Position numbers and translations under genes: made by a program. 62,056 nt of DNA. Origin: JAGLQQ01 sp043806135 (lineage in GTDB: Bacteria > Omnitrophota > Gorgyraeia > B26-G9). Positions 1 to 9,191 of the stretch are shown one piece after another; within the stretch, counting starts at the first letter, position 1; every line of letters begins with the position of its first letter. The DNA is taken from NCBI GenBank assembly GCA_043806135.1, contig JAZDHG010000033.1:1-62056 (forward strand). The letters run 5' to 3'. The notes under the pieces are model-generated. The model made no database searches and was not told the origin of the DNA. It saw only the letters and a program-made list of their open reading frames with translations.

Positions 1-998
1 CTGTAAACAAGCCCGTAACAAAAGGGCTTATTAACGCAGATCTGCTTTAAATACATGATCGAACGCCTGATAAGCTTTCTGATCACATAACCTCTTGCTT
101 CGTTAGATGGGGTTATCCCGTCCGCTATGGCAAAGGTTGCCGCTCTGATATGATCTGCGATAGCTCTGGCTTTTGTAGTCAACCAATCATTATCCGGTGA
201 AAGCCCCTTTTTTCGCAATATTTTCTCAAGAGACTCCAATATGGGCACGAAAAGGTCTGTTTCGTAATTGCTGTGCACATTCTGCATTACACTCGCAATG
301 CGTTCGAGTCCCATCCCGGTATCTATATTCTTGCTGGGCAGCGCAGTGAGCGATCCGTCCGCCTGGCGGTCATATTGGGTAAAAACTAAATTCCAAATCT
401 CGGAAAATCTTTTGCAATCGCAAGCCGGGCTGCATTCAGGTTTCTTGCATCCAACATCTTCACCCCAGTCGAAAAATATTTCAGAACAGGGACCGCAAGG
501 ACCATTCGGCCCTTGTTTGGGCGCATTGGCAGGCCAGAAATTATCCTTATCCCCAAGTTTAACGATCTGATTTATATCTATGTTAATTTTTTTTAGCCAA
601 ATATTATAAGCCTCAGTATCGTCCTGGTGCACTGAAACCCAGAGTTTTTCTTTGGGCAGTAATAAAACTTTCGTAATAAATTCCCAGGCCCATTGGATAG
701 CTTCAAGTTTAAAATAGTCACCAAAAGAGAAATTGCCGAGCATTTCAAAAAAAGTATGATGCGTAGGGCTTTTCCCGACATTTATCAAATCAGCGGTTCT
801 TAAACATTTTTGTGAACTGGCGGCTCTTCGGAAATCAGTAATATTTCCCATGAACTGCTCTTTAAATTGATTCATGCCCGCAGATGTGAACAAAACAGAT
901 TGATCGTTTACAGGCACCAGAGAGTCGCTTGCAACTATTTTATGACCATGGCCTGCAAAGAAATCTAGGAATTTTTTTCTTATTTCATTACTTTTCAC
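1..998 (-). CDS. alaS: Alanyl-tRNA synthetase, N-terminal part (runs off the left edge)
   Basis: Charges tRNA-Ala with alanine in the cytoplasm. About 332 codons of the N-terminal catalytic domain are present; the 3' end lies outside the window. Translation from GTG at 998 gives the class II AlaRS signatures: a motif containing AGMNQFKEQFMGN near residue 40, then PTHHTFFEMLGNFSFGDYFK, GPNGPCGPCSEIFFDWGED and the motif-3 region NIDTGMGLERIASVMQ. The GTG start overlaps the recX stop by 4 nt (GTGA), which suggests translational coupling. The reading frame is open to base 1. recA-recX-alaS is a common bacterial gene order; here an htrA-type gene interrupts it. Confidence 0.96.
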   Translation of the reverse strand, partial: MKSNEIRKKFLDFFAGHGHKIVASDSLVPVNDQSVLFTSAGMNQFKEQFMGNITDFRRAASSQKCLRTADLINVGKSPTHHTFFEMLGNFSFGDYFKLEAIQWAWEFITKVLLLPKEKLWVSVHQDDTEAYNIWLKKINIDINQIVKLGDKDNFWPANAPKQGPNGPCGPCSEIFFDWGEDVGCKKPECSPACDCKRFSEIWNLVFTQYDRQADGSLTALPSKNIDTGMGLERIASVMQNVHSNYETDLFVPILESLEKILRKKGLSPDNDWLTTKARAIADHIRAATFAIADGITPSNEARGYVIRKLIRRSIMYLKQICVNKPFCYGLVY

Positions 999-1459
999 AG
1001 TTCTTCCAATTCATTTATGATTTTAAGGCAAACGCCAGTGGAAAATCCGCGTCTGCACAAATAACCGCTTAAGCGTCTTTTTTGAGTTTCTTTTGGTAAT
1101 CCTTTTAGTTTCGCAACCCTTCTTCCAACTAGCTGTCTGGCCATCTGTTCTTCTTTTTCGAGGGTTAACTCTGCAAGTGACCTTTCAATCATACTGCTTT
1201 CTATTCCCTTTTTTTTAAGCTCATAAGCCAGCAGTTTTCTGCTGCGGGGTTTTGCCTGTAACCTGCTGTTAACCCAAGCTTTAGCAAAGATTAAATCATT
1301 AACATACCCTAAATCGCTTAATAAATCAAGTACTTGTTCTATTATTTCCTGTGAAAAGTGTTTTCTCTTTAAACGGCTTTGCAGTTCATACTTTGAACGC
1401 ATCCTGAATTTTATTAACCTCAAAGCAAAAATTTGGGCAACCTCTAATTCCTTTTGCAT
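995..1459 (-). CDS. recX: Regulatory protein RecX
   Basis: RecX binds RecA filaments and restrains recombinase activity. The 154-residue product is of normal RecX length and has the family pattern: N-terminal ALRLIKFRMRSKYELQSRL followed by helical repeats, with YVNDLIFAKAWVNSRL around residues 50-65 and the RRLSGYLCRRGFS segment near the C-terminus. It starts at ATG 1459, 20 nt after the htrA-type gene, and its stop overlaps the alaS GTG. It is probably cotranscribed from the recA promoter at 4088-4116, with the protease gene between. Confidence 0.93.
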   Translation of the reverse strand: MQKELEVAQIFALRLIKFRMRSKYELQSRLKRKHFSQEIIEQVLDLLSDLGYVNDLIFAKAWVNSRLQAKPRSRKLLAYELKKKGIESSMIERSLAELTLEKEEQMARQLVGRRVAKLKGLPKETQKRRLSGYLCRRGFSTGVCLKIINELEEL

Positions 1460-1479
1460 TGAATTTTAACAAACCTTTC

Positions 1480-3009
1480 TTATTGCTCCTGAATCATAAA
1501 ATACGCTCTGTTCGTCTTAATCAGCACCTTGCCCGAAGCCTTAGATATGGCAAACAGATAGTCTTCAAGTGTCTGAATATTAAAAGTGTTGATTTGGGTA
1601 ATGATATCTTTTACTTTTATGCCTGCTCTTTGAGCAGGAGTTTCCTCAATTACCTTAGTCACGACAACACCAATGTCAGTTTCAATCTCAAAATTATCGG
1701 CAAACTCCTTGGTTATCTCGGCAACCTTCATTCCCCGCCAAGTTTTAAGCTGTCCCACTGAAACTGCTTTTTTGTTTTCTTCAGCAGACATGGACTCATC
1801 GGATGTTTCCAGGTTTTCTTTTTTACTGTTTAAAGGTTTTTGGCTTTGGGCTAAATCAAGTTCTTTAGGCAACTCACTGAGTTTTAGCCTAATCGTGCGC
1901 AGCTGAGAGTTCCTGATAATCCTGAGTTTTACAATATCACCTGCCTTAGACCGGCTGATTTTTTTTATAAAATCAAGGGTGTTCTCCACTTTTTCGGAGT
2001 TAAACTTTAAGAGGATATCCTGAGCACGCAACCCCGCAGCCTCACTCGGGCTGTTTTCTAAAACCTTAATTACCAACACCCCCTGTCCCTTTTTAAGGTC
2101 AAATGATTCTGCAAGCAGGTGGTTAATATCCTGGATTCCTATTCCAAGCCATCCGTAAGTAACTTTTTCGCCCCTTAACAGATTTTCCAGTAGTAATTTG
2201 GCATCATTTACGGGGATAGCAAAGCCAATTCCCTCAGAACCGTTTCCGCCGCTTAAAATAGCTACATTTATTCCGATTACTTCACCATGAATGTTTACCA
2301 GCGCACCTCCGGAATTACCGGGGTTTATTGCCGCGTCTGTCTGAATCAGGTCCAGATAAGCCCTGTTTCTGCTGGAGGTACTGGGCAGAGAACGCTGCGT
2401 AGCACTGATCACTCCCAAGGTAAGCGTTGGCCTGGGGTTGTTAAGCACAAAACTGAATGGACTGCCCATTGCGATTGCCCATTGACCTGTTTTAAGTGTT
2501 TGTGAATCCCCAAGCTTGGCATATGGCAGATCAGGGGCATCAATTTTTAATATGGCAAGATCAGCCCGGCTGTCAGCACCTTTCAATTTTGCCTCAAACT
2601 CACGCCCGTCAGTAAGGGTAACCGTAATTTTGTCTGCACCGGCTATGACATGCTCATTTGTAATTATATAGCCATTGCTGTCAATAATTACTCCTGAACC
2701 CAGCCCGAATTGATTAAATTCAAGCTGTGTGTAATCTCCCAAAAGGAAATTCTGGGCGAATTCATTAAAACCGCCGTCACCATAACTTTTAAAATAAGAT
2801 GTTACCTGCCTGTTTTTATCCGTACTGATTCCAACTACTGCAAGCCCAACGCTTTGGGCAATATCTGAAACCGCATCCTCTATCTGTAGCATGAGGTGCA
2901 TCGAACTGTTATTTTGTTTAAGATTTTCTGCTAATGCGTTATCAGGGATAAAACAAAAAAATACAAGGGACAATAACAAGTAAATTAATTTATAGGAGTT
3001 TTTAAGCAT
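1480..3009 (-). CDS. degQ: HtrA/DegQ-type periplasmic serine protease with two PDZ domains
   Basis: Envelope quality-control protease. The 509-residue product has an N-terminal signal peptide (hydrophobic to about residue 20, cleavage likely after ALA at 27), a trypsin-like domain with a complete triad (His120 in TNEHV, Asp150 in SRADLAILKI, Ser233 in NPGNSGGA), and two PDZ domains, about 285-375 and 425-505. Length and order match DegP/DegQ/MucD proteins. It lies 25 nt downstream of recA and 20 nt upstream of recX, so an envelope protease probably shares the recA transcript. DegP, DegQ and MucD cannot be told apart here; the symbol marks the family. Confidence 0.92.
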   Translation of the reverse strand: MLKNSYKLIYLLLSLVFFCFIPDNALAENLKQNNSSMHLMLQIEDAVSDIAQSVGLAVVGISTDKNRQVTSYFKSYGDGGFNEFAQNFLLGDYTQLEFNQFGLGSGVIIDSNGYIITNEHVIAGADKITVTLTDGREFEAKLKGADSRADLAILKIDAPDLPYAKLGDSQTLKTGQWAIAMGSPFSFVLNNPRPTLTLGVISATQRSLPSTSSRNRAYLDLIQTDAAINPGNSGGALVNIHGEVIGINVAILSGGNGSEGIGFAIPVNDAKLLLENLLRGEKVTYGWLGIGIQDINHLLAESFDLKKGQGVLVIKVLENSPSEAAGLRAQDILLKFNSEKVENTLDFIKKISRSKAGDIVKLRIIRNSQLRTIRLKLSELPKELDLAQSQKPLNSKKENLETSDESMSAEENKKAVSVGQLKTWRGMKVAEITKEFADNFEIETDIGVVVTKVIEETPAQRAGIKVKDIITQINTFNIQTLEDYLFAISKASGKVLIKTNRAYFMIQEQ

Positions 3010-3034
3010 TGCTAATCGCCGCCTTCCAAGAATA

Positions 3035-4066
3035 TCAGAGACTTACTGCTTGTTTGATTTTTTTCTCAAGTTCAGACGCCAGCTTCTTATTTTCTTTTAA
3101 GAACTCCTTAGCGTTTTCTTTGCCCTGGCCGAGTTTTTCTTCGCCGCTTGTAAACCATGCACCTGATTTAAGAATTAAACCATGTTGAATGCCAAGCTCA
3201 AGCAGGTTTGACTCTTTGGATATCCCTTCTGAGTGCATAATATCAAATTCTGCCTGTTTAAAAGGTGCGGCAACTTTGTTTTTGACTACTTTTACGCGCA
3301 CTCGTGAACCAATAACACTTTCCTGAATTTTTAGGGTTTCGATACGTCTTATGTCCAAACGAACTGAGGCATAAAATTTCAGGGCATTTCCTCCGGTAGT
3401 TGTTTCCGGATTTCCGAACATTACGCCGATTTTCATGCGAATCTGGTTTATAAAAACAACGCATGTTTTAGACTTTGATATGGCGCCAGTTAATTTTCTT
3501 AAGGCCTGCGACATCAATCTCGCGTGAAGCCCCATATGTGAATCACCCATATCTCCTTCTATCTCAGCTCTAGGAGTTAATGCGGCCACAGAATCAATGA
3601 TGATTATGTCAACAGCATTGCTTCTTACAAGAGTTTCCGCGATTTCCAGTGCCTGTTCTCCTGTATCAGGCTGAGAGATAAGCAGGTCATCAAGATTCAG
3701 GCCAAGCTTTTTTGCATAAGTAGGGTCAAAGGCATGTTCCGCGTCAATGAAAGCAGCAACCCCGCCCATTTTCTGGGCCTGAGCAGCTACACTTAAAGAC
3801 AAAGTTGTCTTACCGCTTGCTTCCGGCCCATAAACCTCAACAATGCGGCCTCTGGGAAATCCGCCGACGCCCAATGCGATATCAAGGCTTAATGCTCCGG
3901 TCGGGATAATCGCAACATCTAATTTAGTGTCCTGCCCCAGTTTCATGATTGACCCTTTGCCGAATTGTTTTTCAATATGACTAAGCGCCAGTTCCAAGGC
4001 CTTTAATTTTGCTGTGTTTTCCGGAGCCTTATCCTGGGATTCATTTTTAATATCTTTCTTCTGCAT
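3035..4066 (-). CDS. recA: Recombinase RecA
   Basis: ATP-dependent strand-exchange protein and SOS co-protease. Walker A GPEASGKTTL, the IIIIDSVAALTPRAEIEGDM segment, the DNA-binding loop 2 region and FINQIRMKIGVMFGNPETT are all intact. I chose ATG 4066 (343 aa) over ATG 4078: the bases between the two Mets read GGAGGTAAAA, so the upstream ATG is fused to a strong ribosome-binding site that fits the second start. The gene is first in a recA-degQ-recX-alaS set behind a sigma-70 promoter carrying a candidate operator. Confidence 0.98.
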   Translation of the reverse strand: MQKKDIKNESQDKAPENTAKLKALELALSHIEKQFGKGSIMKLGQDTKLDVAIIPTGALSLDIALGVGGFPRGRIVEVYGPEASGKTTLSLSVAAQAQKMGGVAAFIDAEHAFDPTYAKKLGLNLDDLLISQPDTGEQALEIAETLVRSNAVDIIIIDSVAALTPRAEIEGDMGDSHMGLHARLMSQALRKLTGAISKSKTCVVFINQIRMKIGVMFGNPETTTGGNALKFYASVRLDIRRIETLKIQESVIGSRVRVKVVKNKVAAPFKQAEFDIMHSEGISKESNLLELGIQHGLILKSGAWFTSGEEKLGQGKENAKEFLKENKKLASELEKKIKQAVSL

Positions 4067-4080
4067 TTTTACCTCCATAG

Positions 4081-4101
4081 GTTATCTATTATATCGATAA
4101 C
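4081..4101. promoter_or_regulatory. Perfect inverted repeat over the recA -10 box, candidate LexA/SOS operator
   Basis: The sequence reads GTTATC-N9-GATAAC, a perfect 6-bp dyad with half-site centres 15 bp apart. It covers the -10 hexamer of the recA promoter, where a repressor would block RNA polymerase. The spacing is in the range of known LexA boxes, but the half-sites match neither the E. coli (CTGT-N8-ACAG) nor the Bacillus (GAAC-N4-GTTC) consensus. The function is inferred from position only; lexA is not in the window. Confidence 0.5.
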
Positions 4102-4116
4102 ATCCATATTTTTCAA
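4088..4116 (-). promoter_or_regulatory. Sigma-70 promoter of recA
   Basis: On the minus strand, TTGAAA (4116-4111) is followed by a 17-bp spacer and TATAAT (4093-4088). That is 5 of 6 and 6 of 6 matches to consensus, 22 bp upstream of the chosen recA start and immediately after the DUF1844 stop. Confidence 0.8.
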
Positions 4117-4124
4117 CTGGTTAT

Positions 4125-4508
4125 TTAATCCTTTGACAGCGTTATATATTTCATCCTCAGCTCATATAACATCGTCTCAATCACATTGGCTTCCTGAGTG
4201 TCTAAATTACCCTTTGTTTTATTCTGCAGCATTTCAAGCGTATCGATTAAATACTTTGCCTGCGGCAGTTGAAGGTCTTTTTTTTCGGTCATCGGATTTT
4301 CTATTTCACCGAGGGCCATTAAGGCCTGCATGCCTAGGCTGCTGATGAACAGGTTAAAATCAACAGGCGGCATTTCGAAGTTGTCATCTTCTTTGTTAAT
4401 ATCTTTTTCGGAAGCCTGCGTTTTATTTGCAACATCTTCATGCGCAGATGTTTTCTGTTCCTTTGCAACTTTTTCCTTCCAGCTTTCGTCTACTTTTTTT
4501 TCGCTCAT
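4125..4508 (-). CDS. DUF1844 family protein
   Basis: A 127-residue protein of unknown function. The first ~50 residues are charged and low in complexity (Lys/Glu/Asp rich); the conserved DUF1844 core follows, with DFNLFISSLGMQALMALGE near residue 50 and then LPQAKYLIDTLEMLQNKTKG and a helical tail. The family is widespread in Planctomycetes, Acidobacteria and Deltaproteobacteria and has no assigned role. A strong AGGAGGATAA precedes the ATG. It lies directly upstream of the recA promoter and probably forms its own unit. Confidence 0.85.
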   Translation of the reverse strand: MSEKKVDESWKEKVAKEQKTSAHEDVANKTQASEKDINKEDDNFEMPPVDFNLFISSLGMQALMALGEIENPMTEKKDLQLPQAKYLIDTLEMLQNKTKGNLDTQEANVIETMLYELRMKYITLSKD

Positions 4509-4628
4509 GTTATCCTCCTTAAATGCCCATAATCTTACAGCTGATTTGTAAAATTAAAGACAGGTTTTATTAGAAAATTGCCGGTGTAGTTCGCAATGCT
4601 TTTATGTGCAGAAGTAGGTAGAACGTTT

Positions 4629-5438
4629 TTATTTGATAATTAAGCCTGCATATCCAACAACACTGGAAAAATCACCTGAAGTATCGCCGCTTGTTTTATA
4701 ATCAATAAGCTGTGTTTCATTTGCTCCGAGTTTCTTTGCCGCGTAAATACCTACACAAGCCGGAGCGCAGCCGCACATGGAAATCTTACGCGCATTTACC
4801 TGTTTATATAATTTCTCAACATCTAGTTCCATGATCGCCTCAATAACATGCTGGTCTTTTTCTTTTGCACTTTCATGCGATTCATAATGCGTCAGGTCAG
4901 AACTGATAACAATAAGCACAGGTTTTACGAATTTCTTTACCGCATCGGCAATTTCCTGTCCGGCCTTTCTGAAATTATTCAGGTTAAAGTCGGAAATAAT
5001 CACAGGCACAATAGAAATATTCTTATTGAAATACTGCAGAAAAGGCACCTCGACCTCGACTGCATGTTCTTTTATATGAGGAGATTCATCTTTTTTGAAG
5101 TACCCGGAGTTTTCAAGGATCAAGGCCGCTAATTCTTCCTGTATGTTGATATTACCGAAAGGAGTCTGCCATGAGCCTTTACTCATCATGCTGTAGGGAG
5201 AGCCAATTCCTGTATGGTTAGGTGCCAGGATGATTATCGTATCCGGGATATTAACACAGGAGATTGTCTTTCCGCATACAGATCCTGAATAGAAATAACC
5301 TGCGTGAGGGAGCATAACCGCCTTGCAGTTCTCCTTTTTTTTCGAAGTATCGACAAACCCTGTTATAGTCTTTTTTAATATCTCAGGATTGTCCGGATAA
5401 AAATTTTTCGGTCCTGCCCAAACAGTTTTTCTAATCAT
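4629..5438 (-). CDS. amrB: AmmeMemoRadiSam system protein B (MEMO1 family)
   Basis: A 269-residue MEMO1/extradiol-dioxygenase-fold protein. Family marks are RKTVWAGPKNFYPDNPEIL at the N-terminus, VMLPHAGYFYSGSV (His) near residue 45, ILAPNHTG, EHAVEVEVPFLQYF near 120 and VISSDLTHY near 180. The usual partners, an AMMECR1 protein and a radical SAM protein, are not in this window, so the system is either split or only AmrB is kept nearby. It is followed 14 nt upstream on the chromosome by a TIM-barrel isomerase gene and probably shares its transcript. The biochemical role of the family is unsettled. Confidence 0.88.
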   Translation of the reverse strand: MIRKTVWAGPKNFYPDNPEILKKTITGFVDTSKKKENCKAVMLPHAGYFYSGSVCGKTISCVNIPDTIIILAPNHTGIGSPYSMMSKGSWQTPFGNINIQEELAALILENSGYFKKDESPHIKEHAVEVEVPFLQYFNKNISIVPVIISDFNLNNFRKAGQEIADAVKKFVKPVLIVISSDLTHYESHESAKEKDQHVIEAIMELDVEKLYKQVNARKISMCGCAPACVGIYAAKKLGANETQLIDYKTSGDTSGDFSSVVGYAGLIIK

Positions 5439-5452
5439 ATTAAACCTCTTTA

Positions 5453-6376
5453 TTAATTGTTATCTATCCCCAAATCATTTAAATAAGAAACCGCAGCTTT
5501 GACCTGTTCCGCATTAGCCGGCGGGTGGATTTCCAGTACCTTTATTGTATTCTTTTTTAAGTAAGGTTTCAAGACAGTAAAATCAAAATTTCCCATACCC
5601 GGGACCAGATGATCCTGGCCTCCGTCTATATCGTGAATATGCATGCCGACTATGTATTGATGATATTTCTTAAGAAATTCAGAATGCTTTTCTAATCCCA
5701 GATTATCATTGACCTGCGCATGTCCGACATCATGCCAATAACCGAAATTCTTACATCCTGAAAATTCCTGAATAAATTCCCCGATCTCTGTTATTGAGGG
5801 AATTTCACGGTAATAATAGCGGTTTTCAACGCAAAGCATTAAATCCAGGGTGATGGCCCTTTTGATCAACTGCGCAAGCGAGCGTTTGATAGCCGACAAA
5901 TAAGGTGATTTATTCTGCTCGCGGACTGATTTAATATTGCTGACAAATTTTTTATAACCGGGTTTGTTTTTTTTTCCTTGCGTATACATCTTAATAAGTT
6001 CTTTAGTGCGTGAAGGTATTTCTATTCTTCCCGCATGAATTATGAGCGCTTTTGCATCCACTTTTTTTGCCAGCTCCATTGAATTAAGCGTCAAGTCAAC
6101 GGCCTTTTTTCTCTGGTGTTCATCAAGGCTAGATAGCGAGAAAGCGTCCGGGAGAAACTTGTTCGCGTCATATCCCCTTGGTACCGGGCAGAAATTATGC
6201 ACACTGGAAATATTCAAAGAATTTAGACGGCTGATTTTAATAATATCATCTATAATGTCCTCAGATAAAGAAAAACCCAGTTCTAAACTTTTAAAACCAA
6301 GTTCGCCTATTTCCTCTATTAGATCACGGCCGTTTTTATGCTGTGCCCAATTCCATGATGTAGACAAGCTGAACAT
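5453..6376 (-). CDS. Sugar phosphate isomerase/epimerase family (AP endonuclease 2-like TIM barrel)
   Basis: A 307-residue TIM-barrel protein of the xylose isomerase-like/IolE family. Visible marks are FSLSTSWNWAQHKNGRDLIEEI at the start, ALIIHAGRIE near residue 110, LCVENRYYYREIPS near 185 (metal-binding Glu), YWHDVGHAQVND (His/Asp metal ligands) near 213 and GMHIHDIDGGQDHLVPG near 245. The substrate cannot be read from the sequence. Its ATG overlaps the stop of the upstream M16 peptidase gene by one base (TGATG), so the two are probably coupled. Confidence 0.82.
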   Translation of the reverse strand: MFSLSTSWNWAQHKNGRDLIEEIGELGFKSLELGFSLSEDIIDDIIKISRLNSLNISSVHNFCPVPRGYDANKFLPDAFSLSSLDEHQRKKAVDLTLNSMELAKKVDAKALIIHAGRIEIPSRTKELIKMYTQGKKNKPGYKKFVSNIKSVREQNKSPYLSAIKRSLAQLIKRAITLDLMLCVENRYYYREIPSITEIGEFIQEFSGCKNFGYWHDVGHAQVNDNLGLEKHSEFLKKYHQYIVGMHIHDIDGGQDHLVPGMGNFDFTVLKPYLKKNTIKVLEIHPPANAEQVKAAVSYLNDLGIDNN

Positions 6377-9000
6377 CAGAGTTTATCCTTTGTAATAATA
6401 ATTACACTCTTATCAAGATCAAAATAACTGTTAGCTGCATTTTGGATCGCGCTTTTGTCTATTTTTGAGATAAGGCCCTCATATTTTTTGTGATAATCTG
6501 AGCCTAACCCGTAAAGCTCATTTAAGGCCACAGTGAAACCTAACGCGGAATTTGATTCTAAAGCGACTCTTTTCTGCGCTATAAGCGATTTTTTGGTCAA
6601 ATCAAGAGCAGTATCATCTATTTCACCGCTCTTCATTTTATTTATTTCATCAAAAACGATCATTTTCACTTGTTCAATGACCTCAGTTGTAGTGGCTACA
6701 TAAATGTAAAAGAAGCCGGTATCTAATCCTGAGACGGAATCTCCTCCAAGTGTATAGGAAAACCCATGTTTTTCACGAATGTTTTTATACAAGATCGAAC
6801 CCGAGTCGCTAAGCAGGGAGCTGATAAATTCAAGCTTTACCCTATCGGGACTTTTTATATCGCAGCCGGGAAATCCGATCATGAATATCGTTTGTTTTTT
6901 ATCGCGCCAATTTTCTATAAGCTTATGCCTTTCTGATTTTTTTTCATTGAATCCCGGCTCGGCCGGCAATTGTACTATTTTTAATTTCTCGAGTTTCCCT
7001 TTTACCATTTTCTCAACCTTGTTTTCATCAAAATCACCAAAAACACTTAAAACAATGTTATTTGCATTTACGAATTGATTATAGACCTGTCTGAGCTCAT
7101 CCGGCTTCAGCGCTGCCACTGCCTTTGAATTCCCGCGTGGATTTAACCGGTAAGGGTAATTGATGAACAAGTGCTTCTTCAATAGATTAAATGTACTTTG
7201 AAAAATGTCATCTTCTTCAAGTTCAAGACTTTTTAGCGCTAAGCGTTTCTCAAGGGCAAGTTCCTTAATGGGAAAGTTGGAATTTAAAAGCAAATCTGAA
7301 AATATATCAAAAGCATCTGTGATATCTTTACTCAGAAAATTCATACTAATGCCAAAACTGTTATATCCGCTGAAAGAAGAAATTTCCGATCCCATCTGCT
7401 CGCATTCATTAGCGATGGCAGAAGCAGAGCGTTTTTTTGTGCCCTTTAGGAGCATTTCACTTAGCAGGTTAAAAATACCGTTGTTTGAATCATCTTCCCA
7501 TCGTACGCCTCCCCCAAAACTGGCCTGCATGGAAACACCCGCAATAGAACTGTCTTTTTTTAACAGAAGCCGTACTCCGTTGTCTAACGTAATTTTTTTT
7601 ACAGCTGACTTCTCTTCTGTCCCTGCCCGCTTTTCAGAGGTTTTTTCGGAAAATGGTTTTAAGATCACAGTGATGAAATCCTCCTCAGATAAATATTTTT
7701 TTGCGCACCTTTGTATATCCGCTGGAGTTATGGAAGCAATATCTTTTAAATAGTAATGAGAGAAGTAGGCATTATTAGTATAGGCCTTGTCCGTAGCTAA
7801 GGTCTTGGCTAATGAAGCTACAGTCTCCTGCGAGAAAATATAATCGCTCATATAAATATTCTTAACTTTTTCCAATTCTTTTTTTGAAACAGGTGTTCTT
7901 TTGAGATCATTAATGACTTTGAATATCTCTTTTATAGCTGCGTCCTTGTTTTTAAAATCCAGAACAGAGGCGATGGCGAATATCCCGCGGAACCCGGGAG
8001 TATAATTAAACGCGTTAATCGAGTACACCAATTGCTTTTGTTTTAAAACAGGTTCATAAAGACGAGAGCTCTCACCTATACCTAGAAGCGTGGCCAGAAT
8101 ATCAAGAGGAGCAGAATCTTTATCAGTTAGAACTACGCTGGGAAAACCCATCAACATGTGTGATGTTGTTACGTCATATTCTTCTTCAAAATACAATCTG
8201 GTTTTTAGAGGCGGAATTTGCGGCAGAGCAGCTTCAGGAAAATTTCCCATAGGTATGTCCTGAAACTGTTCCTTTACTGCACTAAGTGCATCTTCAGGAT
8301 CAATGTTGCCGGCTACAGCAATAATTATGTTGTTGGGAATATACCATTTGCGATAAAAGTCCTTAAGATCGACCCCCGTCAGCTGTACAAATAATGGTTC
8401 AATCCCGATTACGGGAAGAGCATATGGATTTATTATATTCGCGTGTTTCCAGAATTTAGTTTGAAGATAACACTGTGCATCATCACGGTTCATCCTGATC
8501 TCGCTCAGGATCACGTCCTTTTCCTTTTTAAGTTCAATTTCGTCAAAAACAGGATCTATGAGGATGTCACTTAATATCTTAAGGCCTGCCACAAAATTTT
8601 CCGCCGGCAGAACAAGCGTAAACCCTGTAAACTGATGGGAGGTGTAGCCGTTAATTGATCCACCAAGTGCTTTGATTTCATCATCAATTTCAAGCGCGTC
8701 CCTTTTTTGCGTGCCTTTAAAGATCATGTGTTCAACTAGATGAGCCAGGCCGGAGCCTTGTTTATTTTCTTCAAATAAACTGCCTGTTTTTACAATAATT
8801 TCAAAAGCAACCAGATCACTTTGATGCTTTTCCAGTATTAAAACATTTAAACCGTTTTCGAGATTATGTTCAAGTATTTGAGGAAATGATGAACCAAAAT
8901 CAAAGAGGGACGTTTGCGCACAATTTCCTGTGCTAGTGTTCAGACATAAAACAAAGCACAGGAAAAGCGCGCAGATGAATAAAGATATTTTTTTGCACAT
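6376..9000 (-). CDS. Secreted M16 family zinc peptidase, two-lobed
   Basis: An 874-residue pitrilysin/processing-peptidase relative with a signal peptide (hydrophobic residues 5-25). The N-terminal lobe carries the inverted zinc motif HLVEH (His87, Glu90, His91) in GSGLAHLVEHMIFKGT. The C-terminal lobe, from about residue 475, repeats the fold (GIFNLLSEMLLKGTKKRSA) but has no HxxEH. One protein therefore appears to combine a catalytic half and an inactive partner half that are separate subunits in many bacteria. Located in the periplasm or on the membrane; substrate unknown. rpsU ends 17 nt upstream, so readthrough from the rpsU promoter is possible. Confidence 0.9.
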   Translation of the reverse strand: MCKKISLFICALFLCFVLCLNTSTGNCAQTSLFDFGSSFPQILEHNLENGLNVLILEKHQSDLVAFEIIVKTGSLFEENKQGSGLAHLVEHMIFKGTQKRDALEIDDEIKALGGSINGYTSHQFTGFTLVLPAENFVAGLKILSDILIDPVFDEIELKKEKDVILSEIRMNRDDAQCYLQTKFWKHANIINPYALPVIGIEPLFVQLTGVDLKDFYRKWYIPNNIIIAVAGNIDPEDALSAVKEQFQDIPMGNFPEAALPQIPPLKTRLYFEEEYDVTTSHMLMGFPSVVLTDKDSAPLDILATLLGIGESSRLYEPVLKQKQLVYSINAFNYTPGFRGIFAIASVLDFKNKDAAIKEIFKVINDLKRTPVSKKELEKVKNIYMSDYIFSQETVASLAKTLATDKAYTNNAYFSHYYLKDIASITPADIQRCAKKYLSEEDFITVILKPFSEKTSEKRAGTEEKSAVKKITLDNGVRLLLKKDSSIAGVSMQASFGGGVRWEDDSNNGIFNLLSEMLLKGTKKRSASAIANECEQMGSEISSFSGYNSFGISMNFLSKDITDAFDIFSDLLLNSNFPIKELALEKRLALKSLELEEDDIFQSTFNLLKKHLFINYPYRLNPRGNSKAVAALKPDELRQVYNQFVNANNIVLSVFGDFDENKVEKMVKGKLEKLKIVQLPAEPGFNEKKSERHKLIENWRDKKQTIFMIGFPGCDIKSPDRVKLEFISSLLSDSGSILYKNIREKHGFSYTLGGDSVSGLDTGFFYIYVATTTEVIEQVKMIVFDEINKMKSGEIDDTALDLTKKSLIAQKRVALESNSALGFTVALNELYGLGSDYHKKYEGLISKIDKSAIQNAANSYFDLDKSVIIITKDKL

Positions 9001-9017
9001 ATTGGCATTTTAATTTA

Positions 9018-9191
9018 CTATCTTCGACCGCTTCTAGCATTTTTCGCTTTTCTTTTTTTCTTTTCGCTGGGTTTTTCATAATGCTTTTTAGCCCTCATTT
9101 CTTTTAGAGTGCCTTCTCTGTCCAGCTTTTTTTTGAAAATTCTCAGCGCCTTTTCCAGCGGTTCTCCTTTTGAAACTTTTACTTTTGCCAC
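9018..9191 (-). CDS. rpsU: 30S ribosomal protein bS21
   Basis: A short basic ribosomal protein that helps mRNA engagement on the 30S subunit. The core KVKVSKGEPLEKALRIFKKK and the Lys/Arg-rich tail are typical. Two in-frame GTG codons exist at 9200 and 9191. I prefer 9191 (57 aa) because AAGGGG then lies about 8 nt upstream, whereas it abuts the first GTG, and because homologues begin at M-x-K-V. The tail PSEKKKRKAKNARSGRR is standard for the family. Confidence 0.93.
   Translation of the reverse strand: MAKVKVSKGEPLEKALRIFKKKLDREGTLKEMRAKKHYEKPSEKKKRKAKNARSGRR

Noticed and set aside
3258..3464. 68-codon minus-strand ORF inside recA
   Set aside because: Alternative frame of recA with no independent support.
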